Below the pieces are notes generated by a model. That model did not search any database, had not been told where the DNA came from, and was given only the letters and a program-made list of their open reading frames with translations. Shown piece by piece: positions 17,581 to 26,428 of a DNA stretch of 64,000 nucleotides. Made by a program: the position numbers and the translations under genes. This DNA comes from CAYSGL01 sp964520985 (lineage in GTDB: Bacteria; Pseudomonadota; Alphaproteobacteria; Micavibrionales; Micavibrionaceae): positions 372,001-436,000 of the forward strand of contig CAZFPB010000001.1 in assembly GCA_964520985.1 (NCBI GenBank), in the 5' to 3' direction. How positions within the stretch are numbered: position 1 is the stretch's first letter; each line of letters begins with the position of its first letter.

Positions 17581-18881
17581 GCGGATGGAAAGAAACTGCA
17601 TGGGGCGATGAAATCTCTTTAGAATATGGGAAGGCGCTTAGAGACTACAAAGACGGTATCGGCAATTATCGAGTTTACGGCTCTAATGGTCCCGTAGGCT
17701 GGACTACAAAACCTCTATCAAAAGGTCCTGGTGTTATCCTTGGGCGTAAAGGAGCATATAGAGGGGTTGAGTATTCTAAAGATGATTTCTATGTGATTGA
17801 TACAGCCTATTACGTGGTTTCAAAATCAGAGCATGTGATACGATGGTTATACTATGCAATTCAGTATCATAAATTAGGTGAAATTGATGATGGTTCGCCT
17901 GTGCCTTCTACGACTCGTGCCGCCGTCTATGTTCGTGAGTTTGAAGTTCCTCCTTTACCAATACAAAAAAAGATAGCTAAAATTCTCGGAGGTTTGGACG
18001 ATAAAATCGAAAATAACCGGCGGATGAATGAGACGCTGGAGGGGATGGCGCAGGCGATCTTCAAGAGCTGGTTTGTGGATTTTGATCCTGTTCGCGCAAA
18101 AGCGGATGTGCTGGAAAGCGGTGGTAGCGCTGATGACGCTCGCCTTGTCGCCATGCGGGCCATCAGTGGAAAATCCACCGCCGATCTTCAAGCGCTTAAA
18201 ACCAACGACCCGAAAACCTATACCGAGTTCGCCTCCACCGCCGATGCCTTCCCCTCCGCCTTCACCGACTCTCCACTCGGGCCCATACCGGAAGGATGGG
18301 AGATGAAAGGCTTAGACCAGATAGCAAACTATCTAAACGGCTTGGCACTACAGAAATTTAGACCAAAAGATGAAAATCATTTTTTACCTGTTTTGAAAAT
18401 TGCACAGTTGAAAAAAGGTTCCGCGGACGGCGCAGAAAAAGCATCACCAGATATCAAGCCAGAATATATCGTCGAGAACGGCGATGTTGTTTTTTCATGG
18501 TCTGGATCGTTAGTCGTCGATGTCTGGTGCGGTGGGAAAGCAGCCCTGAACCAGCATTTGTTTAAGGTCACATCCGACAAATACCCCAAATGGCTTTATT
18601 ACCTTTATACACGACACCATCTTCAGGAATTTCAGCGCATAGCCGCAGATAAAGCGGTAACCATGGGACACATTAAGAGAGAACATTTATCCCAAGCTCT
18701 ATGCGCTGTTCCAAAGCTGGATAGTAAGTTGATGGAAATTTGCGGTAGGGCTTTGCAAAACAACCTCTCTAAACAGATCGAATTGAGATCGGAATGCACA
18801 ACACTCGCCGAAACGCGAGATGCGCTCCTTCCAAAGCTGCTTTCCGGTGAAATTCATGTTTCTAGCCTTGGGGATGAATAG
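17577..18881 (+). CDS. hsdS: Type I restriction-modification specificity subunit
   Basis: Determines the DNA target of the HsdMSR complex. The 434-residue protein has two target-recognition domains (about 1-130 and 225-375) separated by a conserved helical spacer (PLPIQKKIAKILGGLDDKIE) and ended by a second helix (AETRDALLPKLLSGEI). The first TRD appears more AT-rich than the spacer, consistent with domain shuffling between alleles. Target bases cannot be read from sequence. It overlaps the upstream membrane protein by 4 bases. Confidence 0.94.
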   Translation: MSGWKETAWGDEISLEYGKALRDYKDGIGNYRVYGSNGPVGWTTKPLSKGPGVILGRKGAYRGVEYSKDDFYVIDTAYYVVSKSEHVIRWLYYAIQYHKLGEIDDGSPVPSTTRAAVYVREFEVPPLPIQKKIAKILGGLDDKIENNRRMNETLEGMAQAIFKSWFVDFDPVRAKADVLESGGSADDARLVAMRAISGKSTADLQALKTNDPKTYTEFASTADAFPSAFTDSPLGPIPEGWEMKGLDQIANYLNGLALQKFRPKDENHFLPVLKIAQLKKGSADGAEKASPDIKPEYIVENGDVVFSWSGSLVVDVWCGGKAALNQHLFKVTSDKYPKWLYYLYTRHHLQEFQRIAADKAVTMGHIKREHLSQALCAVPKLDSKLMEICGRALQNNLSKQIELRSECTTLAETRDALLPKLLSGEIHVSSLGDE

Positions 18882-18883
18882 AT

Positions 18884-19921
18884 ATGCAATTCCTCGAGAA
18901 AGATTTCTTAGAACAAATTTATGCAGAAATAGATTCTAACGGGGACGTTATCATCGAAGACATCGCTTTTTCGCCACAACGGATTTTACAAGATGATGAT
19001 GAAGCCTTTAAAAGTGCGTTTGCCGCGTGGTGTGAAACAAAAAAACAAGAACGAATGCAAAAAGCAGAAGAAATCTTGTTGCTATATGATAATGCTGATC
19101 GATTTGAGAAGTTAAAGCAGGCCTATCGCCGTGGATCGGTGATCCCCTTTGTAGGAGCTGGACTCTCTATGCCCAGCGGCTATCCTGGCTGGACGGAGTA
19201 TTTGTATCGATTGTGCGCAGAAACCAATGTTTCTGAGGCTGATCTAAGCAACCTGCTTTCTCGTGGAGAATATGAAGATGCTGCTCAAATTCTATTCGAT
19301 GCTCTGCCGCCTAACGCCTTTGACGAGTATTTAGAAAATAAATTTGATGACGACGAACGTCCGTTGTCCGGATGCGTTCGGTTTTTGCCTTATTGTTTTC
19401 AATCCAGCGTCGTTACCACCAATTTCGATAGTGTTATAAAGCGTTGCTACGATGAAGCCGAAAAACCATTTTCAGAAGAACTTCTCGGTGTGGATGCTAT
19501 TGAGCTACCAAGACTTATCGGGCAAGGCAAAAATGTGCTTGTGAAACTCCACGGCAAGGCAAATACGGCGCGCAGTCGTGTTTTGACAAAGGCAGAATAT
19601 GACCGGTGTTATGTTGGTGAAAAAACTCTAGAAAAATGCCTCAATGCTGTTTGTCAGAAAACACTTCTATTTATGGGGTGTGGCCTCACCACCGACAGAA
19701 CTCTGCGCTGTTTGAAGGGATTTTTATCGGAAAATGGTGCGCAATCAACAGTGCGGCATTATGCTTTTATGGCTGTAAATGATGATAATGGGGCACGATT
19801 AAAAAAAAGAGACGAGCTGGCGGAAGCGAATATTTTTCCAATCTGGTATCCAGCAAATGAAGATCATGATGAGTGTCTTATGGCCTTGTTAGAAAAATTG
19901 ATGGAAGAGGCCGTTAGCTAA
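18884..19921 (+). CDS. SIR2-like domain protein, probable NAD-using defence effector
   Basis: A 345-residue protein with a helical N-terminal 80 residues followed by a SIR2_2-type Rossmann domain: VIPFVGAGLSMPSGYPGW (GAGLS 91-95), VVTTNFD (TTNFD 178-182), KLHG with catalytic His223, and LLFMGCGLTTDRTL. In Thoeris ThsA, DSR and SIR2-HerA systems this domain depletes NAD+ during phage attack. All key residues are present. It starts two bases after hsdS and its stop overlaps the next gene by one base (TAATG). Position between hsdS and hsdR is unusual and parallels prrC. Confidence 0.88.
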   Translation: MQFLEKDFLEQIYAEIDSNGDVIIEDIAFSPQRILQDDDEAFKSAFAAWCETKKQERMQKAEEILLLYDNADRFEKLKQAYRRGSVIPFVGAGLSMPSGYPGWTEYLYRLCAETNVSEADLSNLLSRGEYEDAAQILFDALPPNAFDEYLENKFDDDERPLSGCVRFLPYCFQSSVVTTNFDSVIKRCYDEAEKPFSEELLGVDAIELPRLIGQGKNVLVKLHGKANTARSRVLTKAEYDRCYVGEKTLEKCLNAVCQKTLLFMGCGLTTDRTLRCLKGFLSENGAQSTVRHYAFMAVNDDNGARLKKRDELAEANIFPIWYPANEDHDECLMALLEKLMEEAVS

Positions 19922-21093
19922 TGCTACAGAATATAAAGCCTCACAGAAAAAAGACAAAGGAAGGTGGCTTAACCAAGACTGAATTCCCGTTGGTAAAAGG
20001 TCTGCTTGAAAATGGTTATATAGCTCAGGATATTGTTCATATTGTAAACCAAGGCAGGTCTTCAACTATCAATTTAGCAAGGGTTACGGCAGTCAAGAAA
20101 GATAAAGATGTCAAACCAGCTTCGAGCCAGAAGGTTCTGGAATATATAAAAGTTCAATCTGCCTATGATCCCAAAACACTTTTGAACCCATATAAGGATT
20201 CTCGGCTCATTCGCGCACGCGAAGCAATGGTCTGCGCTGTTCAGGTTTTTAACAATCCTGCTATTATTTTCAAGTCAGAAACATTTTGTGTGTTGGCAAA
20301 TATTGCATGGACCTACCTTTTGCATGAGAAGATGGAAAGAACCAAGAAAGGTTCAAGTAAGATAACAAATGGTGACTCTGTCACCTTGAATGGAACTTTG
20401 GATAAAGAAATTTGCCCTATTAAGGATGAAGCGGTTAAAGAGAATTTAAAAAAGATCATTGATATTAGAAACGCTGTAGAACACACATTTTTTGTCGGCG
20501 GCGAAGAATGCTTTGGACGACTCTTTCAGGCTTGCTGTGTCAATTTTGAAAAATATATGATCGATTGGTTTGGAGAAAGCCTTACGCTTGCAAAAGAATT
20601 ATCGCTCGCCTTACAGTTTGTGAGCATACAAAAAGACCAGTTTATTGAGCTGGAAAAAAGTAATCTTCCCGCTCAAATATCCGCAATTTATAAAAGCATT
20701 CAATTAAGTGATTTCAAAGATAATAATGCGTTCCAGGCAACCGTCTATTACGGGCTTGAAAGCACATCAAAAACTTCAGCAGAAATTCATAAGTTAGTGA
20801 AATATGACGATGCAGTGGGAGCAAATGCCACCTACGTTATAAAGCCATATAAACCACAAAAAAGAACAGAAAAGCAAATTGTTGAAATAATGCAGAATAA
20901 GGGTTTTACAAAATTCAATCCTCATCAGCATCAGCAGCTTTGGAAGACAAAATGGAAGAGTGCTGCAGAACGTAACAAAAAGGCACAGGAATTCGGCGAA
21001 GTTGTCATGAGCAGTCAATGGCTTTGGTATGAAGACAAGTGGCTTCCTATTGTTGAAAAATATTGTGAGGACGCGGGAGACAAGTTCAAATGA
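19921..21093 (+). CDS. DUF3644 (HEPN) protein, probable ribonuclease effector
   Basis: A 390-residue protein. The N-terminal region (20-65, QDIVHIVNQGRSSTINLAR) resembles a small resolvase-like HTH. The central helical domain starts with REAMVCAVQVFNNP and carries RNAVEH (183-188), which fits the HEPN catalytic pattern R-x4-H. The C-terminal third (300-390) is basic and contains WKTKWKSAAERNKK. HEPN enzymes such as PrrC, RloC and RnlA cleave RNA in phage defence. Coupled to both neighbours (TAATG in front, ATGA behind), so it is expressed with SIR2 and HsdR. Confidence 0.82.
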   Translation: MLQNIKPHRKKTKEGGLTKTEFPLVKGLLENGYIAQDIVHIVNQGRSSTINLARVTAVKKDKDVKPASSQKVLEYIKVQSAYDPKTLLNPYKDSRLIRAREAMVCAVQVFNNPAIIFKSETFCVLANIAWTYLLHEKMERTKKGSSKITNGDSVTLNGTLDKEICPIKDEAVKENLKKIIDIRNAVEHTFFVGGEECFGRLFQACCVNFEKYMIDWFGESLTLAKELSLALQFVSIQKDQFIELEKSNLPAQISAIYKSIQLSDFKDNNAFQATVYYGLESTSKTSAEIHKLVKYDDAVGANATYVIKPYKPQKRTEKQIVEIMQNKGFTKFNPHQHQQLWKTKWKSAAERNKKAQEFGEVVMSSQWLWYEDKWLPIVEKYCEDAGDKFK

Positions 21094-24000
21094 ATGAAAC
21101 GCAATTAGAAAATCTGTGCCTTGAATGGTTCCGTGAAGGAAGCTGGGAGGTTTTACATGGCCCGGATATTGCTCCAGAAACTGAAAATGCCGCACGGGCG
21201 GATTATCGTGGGGTATTGTTGGAAACTATCTTGGCGCGATCGATTGTGCGGCTGAACCCGCATCTGCCTGCGGAATGCGCCGAGCAGGTTATCGCACATC
21301 TGAAGAAGCCAGAGAGCCTTGATATCATCACCAATAACCGGGATTTTCACCGGCTGCTGCTGCAGGGCGTTCCGGTGACCTTTAAGAAGGATGGAAAGCA
21401 GGGGCATGACCATGCCTTGCTCGTTGATTTTGATGATGTAAAGAACAACAGATTTCAGGCCATTAATCAATTCACGATTACCGGCACGAAGCAGCCGCGC
21501 CGCCCGGATATTATCTGTTTCGTGAATGGCATGCCACTTGGCGTGTTGGAGCTAAAGAGCCCAATTGATGAAACTTGCGATATTTGGGATGCCTACCATC
21601 AGATCCAGACATATAAAGAAGAGATCAGTGACCTGTTTATTTATAACGAGGCCGTGGTCATTAGTGATGGTTATAATGCGCGCATCGGGTCACTGACCGC
21701 CAATCAGGAGCGTTTCATGCCCTGGCGCACCGTCAAGGATGAAAATGATCGTCCGATGGTGGAGTGGCAGCTTGAAACAATGGTGCGGGGTTTCTTTGAC
21801 CGCGCGCTCTTTCTTGATTACATGCGATACTTTGTTCTTTTTGAATCCGATGACGGAAAAATTATTAAAAAGATTGCGGGTTATCACCAGTTCCATGCTG
21901 TAAGAGAGGCCGTCAGGGCCACTGTCGAGGCTTCTAGAACGGGCGGTGATAAGAAGGCGGGCGTTGTTTGGCATACGCAGGGCTCGGGCAAGAGCATTTC
22001 CATGTGCTGCTATGCTGGTATGCTGCTCCAACAGAAGGAAATGAATAATCCCACCCTTCTTATTGTGACGGATAGAAATGATCTGGACGGACAATTATTT
22101 ACGACATTCGGCAACGCGCAGGAGCTTTTGAAACAACAGCCGGTTCAGGCCAATGACCGGGAGGAGTTGCGCCGATTACTGGCGGAGCGTGAAACTGGCG
22201 GAATTATATTTACTACCGTACAGAAATTCTCGCCGCTGGATGGAGAAGAGCAGCATCCTATCCTGAACAAACGCCATAATATTGTGGTCATTTCGGACGA
22301 AGCGCATAGAAGTCAATACGGCCTGAAAGCTAAGCTTGGGAAAGATGGGGAATATAAATACGGATATGCGAAGCATATGCGCGATGCCATCCCCAATGCC
22401 GCCTTTATCGGATTTACCGGGACGCCCATTTCCTTTGAGGATAAAGACACACGCGCTGTCTTTGGTAACTATGTCTCGATCTATGACATTCAAGATGCCG
22501 TCGATGATGGCGCGACCGTTCCCATTTATTATGAATCGCGCCTTGCGAAGCTAGATCTAAACCGGGTGGAAATTGAAAAACTTTCGCAGGAAGTTGACGA
22601 AGTTATTGAGGATGAAGAAGATCTCGGCGCGCGTGAGAAAACCAAAGGGGAATGGAGCCGTCTTGAGAAGCTGGTTGGTGCTGGACCACGGATAAAACAG
22701 GTTGCCGAGGATATCGTTAATCATTACGAAACGCGCAACGCCATTATCGAAGGTAAAGCGATGATCGTGGCGATGAGCCGTGAGATTTGCGTCCATCTAT
22801 ACAATGAAATCATCGCACTGAAGCCGGAATGGCATGACACCGATCCAGAAAAAGGGGCTATCAAAATTATCATGACGGGGTCGGCATCTGACCGCGAATT
22901 GTTAAGGCCTCATATCTATAACAAACAAACCAAGAAAAGACTTGAGACCCGATTTAAGGATGTTAATGATCCCCTGCGTATCGTGATTGTACGCGATATG
23001 TGGCTTACCGGATTTGATGCCCCATGCTGCCACACTATGTATGTCGATAAGCCTATGAAGGGCCATAATCTAATGCAGGCTATCGCGCGCGTTAACCGCG
23101 TTTTCAAGAACAAGCCTGGCGGACTTGTCGTTGATTATATTGGTATCGCAAATGAGTTGAAGCAGGCGCTCAAGATTTATACGGACGCTAAAGGTAAGGG
23201 CGAACCAGCCTTACGTGCTGAAGAGGCGTTTTCGGTTCTGCTTGAAAAAATAGATGCCGTGCGCGGTATGCTTGCAAAGACGAATGCGTATCCGGGATTC
23301 AATTATTCAGGATATGAAACGCAGGCACATAAGATTTTAGTACCCGCTACAAACTATATATTGGGTCTCACTGACGGAAAGAAGCGCTTTCTGGATCTGG
23401 TCCTTGCTATCACAAAGGCCTATTCGCTGTGCAGCACGCTTGATGAGGCGAAAGATCTACGGAAGGAAATTGCATTCTTCTCGGCCATTAAAGCTGCCAT
23501 CAGCAAATTCACAACGGTTGATCGCAAGTTAAGCCAGGAAGACAGAAACTCAGCTTTAAAGCAGATTCTGGATAATGCCGTTATCGCCGAAGGTGTAACG
23601 GATGTATTTGCCCTGTGCGGACTTGATAAACCTGATATTGGCCTTCTTTCTGATGAATTTCTTGAAGATGTCCGCCAGATGCCACAGAGAAATCTAGCAA
23701 TTGAGCTATTAGAAAAGCTCCTGAGCGACAGCATCAAATCAAAAACAAGAAATAATGTCGTGCAGGAGAAAAAATACGCTGAACGCCTGCAGGAAACACT
23801 ACGCAAGTACAATAACAGAGCAATTGAAACGGCTCAGGTTATTGAAGAATTGATCCAGATGGCAAAGGATTTCCAGCGTGATTTAGAGCGAGAACAAAGC
23901 CTAGGCCTTAATCCGGATGAAGTTGCCTTTTATGATGCCCTTGCCAATAATGCCAGCGCCGTTAGAGAATTAGGGGATGAAATACTTAAGAAAATTGCCA

Positions 24001-24197
24001 TCGAAATCACAGAAAAATTAAGAAAATCAACCACTGTCGATTGGCAAGTCCGGGATAGCGTCCGCGCGCAATTGCGTATTCTTGTGCGCCGTACGTTGCA
24101 GCGTTATAAATATCCGCCAGATCAAGCAGCGGAAGCTGTCGAACTTGTTCTTAAACAGGCCGAGGCACTATCTAACGTCTGGAGCATGCAGAAATAG
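21090..24197 (+). CDS. hsdR: Type I restriction endonuclease subunit
   Basis: Translocates and cuts unmodified DNA. The 1035-residue protein has the N-terminal PD-(D/E)XK nuclease (Asp140 in PRRPDIICF, then Glu154-Leu-Lys156 in VLELKSP), the superfamily 2 motor with HTQGSGKS (Lys301), DEAH (403-406) and GFTGTPI, a second RecA-like domain with ARVNR, and a C-terminal helical domain that docks to HsdM. It is full length and unbroken. Its ATG overlaps the DUF3644 stop by 4 bases. Confidence 0.96.
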   Translation: MNETQLENLCLEWFREGSWEVLHGPDIAPETENAARADYRGVLLETILARSIVRLNPHLPAECAEQVIAHLKKPESLDIITNNRDFHRLLLQGVPVTFKKDGKQGHDHALLVDFDDVKNNRFQAINQFTITGTKQPRRPDIICFVNGMPLGVLELKSPIDETCDIWDAYHQIQTYKEEISDLFIYNEAVVISDGYNARIGSLTANQERFMPWRTVKDENDRPMVEWQLETMVRGFFDRALFLDYMRYFVLFESDDGKIIKKIAGYHQFHAVREAVRATVEASRTGGDKKAGVVWHTQGSGKSISMCCYAGMLLQQKEMNNPTLLIVTDRNDLDGQLFTTFGNAQELLKQQPVQANDREELRRLLAERETGGIIFTTVQKFSPLDGEEQHPILNKRHNIVVISDEAHRSQYGLKAKLGKDGEYKYGYAKHMRDAIPNAAFIGFTGTPISFEDKDTRAVFGNYVSIYDIQDAVDDGATVPIYYESRLAKLDLNRVEIEKLSQEVDEVIEDEEDLGAREKTKGEWSRLEKLVGAGPRIKQVAEDIVNHYETRNAIIEGKAMIVAMSREICVHLYNEIIALKPEWHDTDPEKGAIKIIMTGSASDRELLRPHIYNKQTKKRLETRFKDVNDPLRIVIVRDMWLTGFDAPCCHTMYVDKPMKGHNLMQAIARVNRVFKNKPGGLVVDYIGIANELKQALKIYTDAKGKGEPALRAEEAFSVLLEKIDAVRGMLAKTNAYPGFNYSGYETQAHKILVPATNYILGLTDGKKRFLDLVLAITKAYSLCSTLDEAKDLRKEIAFFSAIKAAISKFTTVDRKLSQEDRNSALKQILDNAVIAEGVTDVFALCGLDKPDIGLLSDEFLEDVRQMPQRNLAIELLEKLLSDSIKSKTRNNVVQEKKYAERLQETLRKYNNRAIETAQVIEELIQMAKDFQRDLEREQSLGLNPDEVAFYDALANNASAVRELGDEILKKIAIEITEKLRKSTTVDWQVRDSVRAQLRILVRRTLQRYKYPPDQAAEAVELVLKQAEALSNVWSMQK

Positions 24198-24202
24198 AAG
24201 AG

Positions 24203-24655
24203 ATGTCAGATAGTGAAAAACTTTTAGAGATCATATCATCAGCAAAAACTGCAGCCATTGCCTATTATGAACTGACAAGTAAACCGCTTGGTATCACGGG
24301 AGAAATTGCAGAATGTGAAGCTGCAAGGCTTCTAGATCTTGAGTTAGCTGAGGCAAGAAGCCCCGGCTATGATGCCATTGATAAAGGCGGAAAACGCATC
24401 CAAATCAAAGCGCGTCGAATTATTGATGACAAGCGTAATAAAAGCCAACGAGTGGGGGCTATCAAACTTGACTATGAATGGGATTCTGTAATGCTTGTTC
24501 TTATGGATGAACAATATGATGTTTTTGCAATTTATGAAGCCGCTCGTGAGGTTGTTAAAGAAGAACTTGAGCGTCCCGGCAGTGTTGCAAGAAATGAACG
24601 TGGCGCTTTGCCTGTATCTACAATTAAAAGAATTGGAGTGCAGGTGTGGCCATAG
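24203..24655 (+). CDS. Small PD-(D/E)XK nuclease-like protein (DUF6998-like)
   Basis: A 150-residue protein 5 bases after hsdR. GITGEIAECEAARLL (Glu34), GYDAID (Asp57) and IQIKARR (Gln67, Lys69) fit the alpha-beta-beta core of a PD-(D/E)XK nuclease with Q-x-K in the last motif, as in Mrr- or Holliday-resolvase-like families. It has no other domain. It is the last gene of the operon and could be a nicking accessory or a repair/immunity factor. The assignment to DUF6998 is from memory of that motif layout. Confidence 0.65.
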   Translation: MSDSEKLLEIISSAKTAAIAYYELTSKPLGITGEIAECEAARLLDLELAEARSPGYDAIDKGGKRIQIKARRIIDDKRNKSQRVGAIKLDYEWDSVMLVLMDEQYDVFAIYEAAREVVKEELERPGSVARNERGALPVSTIKRIGVQVWP

Positions 24656-25129
24656 GAATAACTTAAGGCTCAAAATTTCAAACGCATAGGTCAGTCCGGA
24701 ATATTTGGGGGGTATAATTGGGGGCATGCCGATCTATGCCGAACAATATTATTCATAAAAATCAATTCTTTATTTGCCTAATTCGTATTCCGTACGGCGA
24801 CGGGTTCGCAGACATCCATTATCGTTCACGCATGTTCAAAAAAAACATTATTTGAAATGGATTTTGTGCCGATGTTTTCACGTATGGAAACACCTATGGA
24901 AGCCTCGCGTTACCCCTTGAACTCGATTAAGTAAGAAATTTGTTCTCTTTCATGCGTGCTGCAAATCAGGGGTTTTAGCTCTGACCTTTGTAAAAGTTGA
25001 GGCAGTGGCGCTCATTTCATTGAGCAGAATTCACCTTTAATCAGCGTGATCCAATAACTTGTTGGAACGATTTAGTTTTTGTTCAGTTAGCAATGTGGAA
25101 TTTACACAATAATGACAGGATTAAAATCA
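24656..25129. other. Non-coding right end of the first element
   Basis: No convincing gene. At 24705-24717 lies TTGGGGGGTATAA, followed by a further TTGGGGG run, matching the G-rich motif beside the integrase start; both are likely integrase arm sites. At 24787-24810 the string TTCCGTACGGCGAC followed by GGGTTCG resembles the tRNA-Glu T arm and 3' end and could be a decayed attR. Beyond it the sequence is AT-rich until the stress-type promoter at 25064. Confidence 0.5.
25064..25088 (+). promoter_or_regulatory. EcfG-type (general stress) promoter candidate
   Basis: GGAAC (25064-25068), 17 bases, then GTT (25086-25088). This matches the alphaproteobacterial EcfG consensus GGAAC-N16/17-(C)GTT apart from A in place of C before GTT. 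It lies 42 bases before the chosen start of the host-attachment-type gene and would put that gene under general stress control. Confidence 0.45.
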
Positions 25130-25534
25130 ATGAAATTTTCTGTACCCCATAATGCTGTGATTATTATTGCAGACGGAGCGCATGCAACGTATTACCGCAA
25201 CACTGCTACTTCAGGCATAAAAATAGAAAGAATGGATGAGTTGGTTCCTGGAGCACATGATGGTCAAGGTGCCTCGCCAGTGCCTCATGAGACTTCGCCT
25301 CATGAATTAGAGGAAGCCAATTTTGCCAAAGATATCGCGAATGACTTATATAATCGCATTCATAAAGGTGGAATTGATGCATTAGTGGTAGTAGCAGATC
25401 CCCAAACGTTGGGACAAATTCGTCCCAGCTTACATAAAGAAGTTACCCAGCGCATTACGGGCGAAATGCCAAAAACTTTAACAAAATCCTCCCTTTCAGA
25501 GATTGAAAATATCTTAACAGCTGCGGCTACTTAA
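25130..25534 (+). CDS. Host attachment protein family (baeRF-like)
   Basis: I use ATG 25130 (MKFSVPHNAV) because AGGA lies 10 bases upstream; the ATG at 25112 lacks a site. The 134-residue protein has VIIIADGAHATYYR near the start, FAKDIANDLYNRIHKGGIDA in the middle, and VVVADPQTLGQIRPSLHK. These match the family annotated as host attachment protein, related to bacterial eRF1-like (baeRF) domains. The family's role is poorly known; members are often stress-linked, in keeping with the EcfG-like promoter. Confidence 0.75.
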   Translation: MKFSVPHNAVIIIADGAHATYYRNTATSGIKIERMDELVPGAHDGQGASPVPHETSPHELEEANFAKDIANDLYNRIHKGGIDALVVVADPQTLGQIRPSLHKEVTQRITGEMPKTLTKSSLSEIENILTAAAT

Positions 25535-25987
25535 CAATTTATATTAAGGTTTATTCCCGGCACTTCAAGAAATTCCCTCATGGGAAGATAGAGTAGGGAT
25601 CGTCTTCATATCAATAAAAACGATATGTGAACCGCCCTTATATAATAGCCCGTTAAATCAATAATGTTTAATTATCAAAAAAATATCTGCGCATTACAGG
25701 CTGATTGCGATGGTATGTCGTGTGAAATAGCGATTTTTTAATATGAATGATAATGTCTTAAATTCAATGTTGATTGCTATTAGCGACTATTTTTAAAATA
25801 AACTTTCATCCTAAAAAATTATTATAACTTATTCGGCGTCCAAATAATTATTGGAAGTATAAATATGTGGTATTAAACCAGTGTATATGTATATTAATTC
25901 TGCTTTTCCTTCTTTTTGTGTTTTGGGTCTCTGATAACAAGCTCGTTTCAGGACCAATTCTGTGACGCCTCTTCGAAAGCAGGCTAC
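25535..25987. other. AT-rich intergenic region
   Basis: No gene seen. It contains an isolated TATAAT at 25641-25646 and the 11-mer TAGCGACTATT at 25781-25791. The 11-mer recurs at 31640-31650, in front of the other receiver gene of this block. Runs of A and T are frequent, and the composition is far from that of the core genome. Confidence 0.5.
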
Positions 25988-26428
25988 ATGATTAAAGTTA
26001 TGATTGCAGAAGATAATGTTATACTTGCCGATATGTTAGAAGATTTCCTTGTATCCGAAGGATATGAAGTATGTTGTCTTGCAAGAACTGTTGATGAAGC
26101 AGTTAAATTAGCTGATCTTCATTCGCCTGACTTGGCTGTTTTGGATTATCGACTGGCCCATGGAGAATTTGGTTCGCAAATTCGTCCTTTATTGAAAGAT
26201 AAGATAACCATGGGTATATTATACGCTTCTGGTGACCCACTTGAAGGCAAACTATCAAAAATAGATGGCGATGCCTATATTCAAAAACCGTACGGTTTAA
26301 AGGATATAGCCTGCGCACTTCGCATAGTTCAAGATATAAAGGCATGCCATCACGTGTCGCCTTTTAATTTTCCCGCTAACTTTCATCTTCTTGAAAATCT
26401 TGCGGCTGACAGTCGGAATCTGGCATGA
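25988..26428 (+). CDS. Single-domain response regulator
   Basis: Start taken at ATG 25988 (MIKVMIAEDN), where the receiver domain begins; the frame is open further upstream but the extra residues do not look like protein. The receiver has acidic pocket residues in IAEDN, phospho-acceptor Asp in LAVLDYRL, and Lys in YIQKPYG. A 25-residue tail without output domain follows. It resembles the Agrobacterium/Caulobacter-style REC proteins paired with HWE/HisKA_2 kinases. Its stop overlaps the kinase start by 4 bases (ATGA). Confidence 0.85.
   Translation: MIKVMIAEDNVILADMLEDFLVSEGYEVCCLARTVDEAVKLADLHSPDLAVLDYRLAHGEFGSQIRPLLKDKITMGILYASGDPLEGKLSKIDGDAYIQKPYGLKDIACALRIVQDIKACHHVSPFNFPANFHLLENLAADSRNLA

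Noticed and set aside
24344..24727. Minus-strand frame over the last gene of the defence operon
   Set aside because: The plus-strand gene has nuclease motifs and operon spacing; the minus frame has none.
24656..25987. CRISPR array or insertion sequence in the AT-rich gaps
   Set aside because: No regularly spaced repeats, no transposase frame and no paired terminal repeats were seen.
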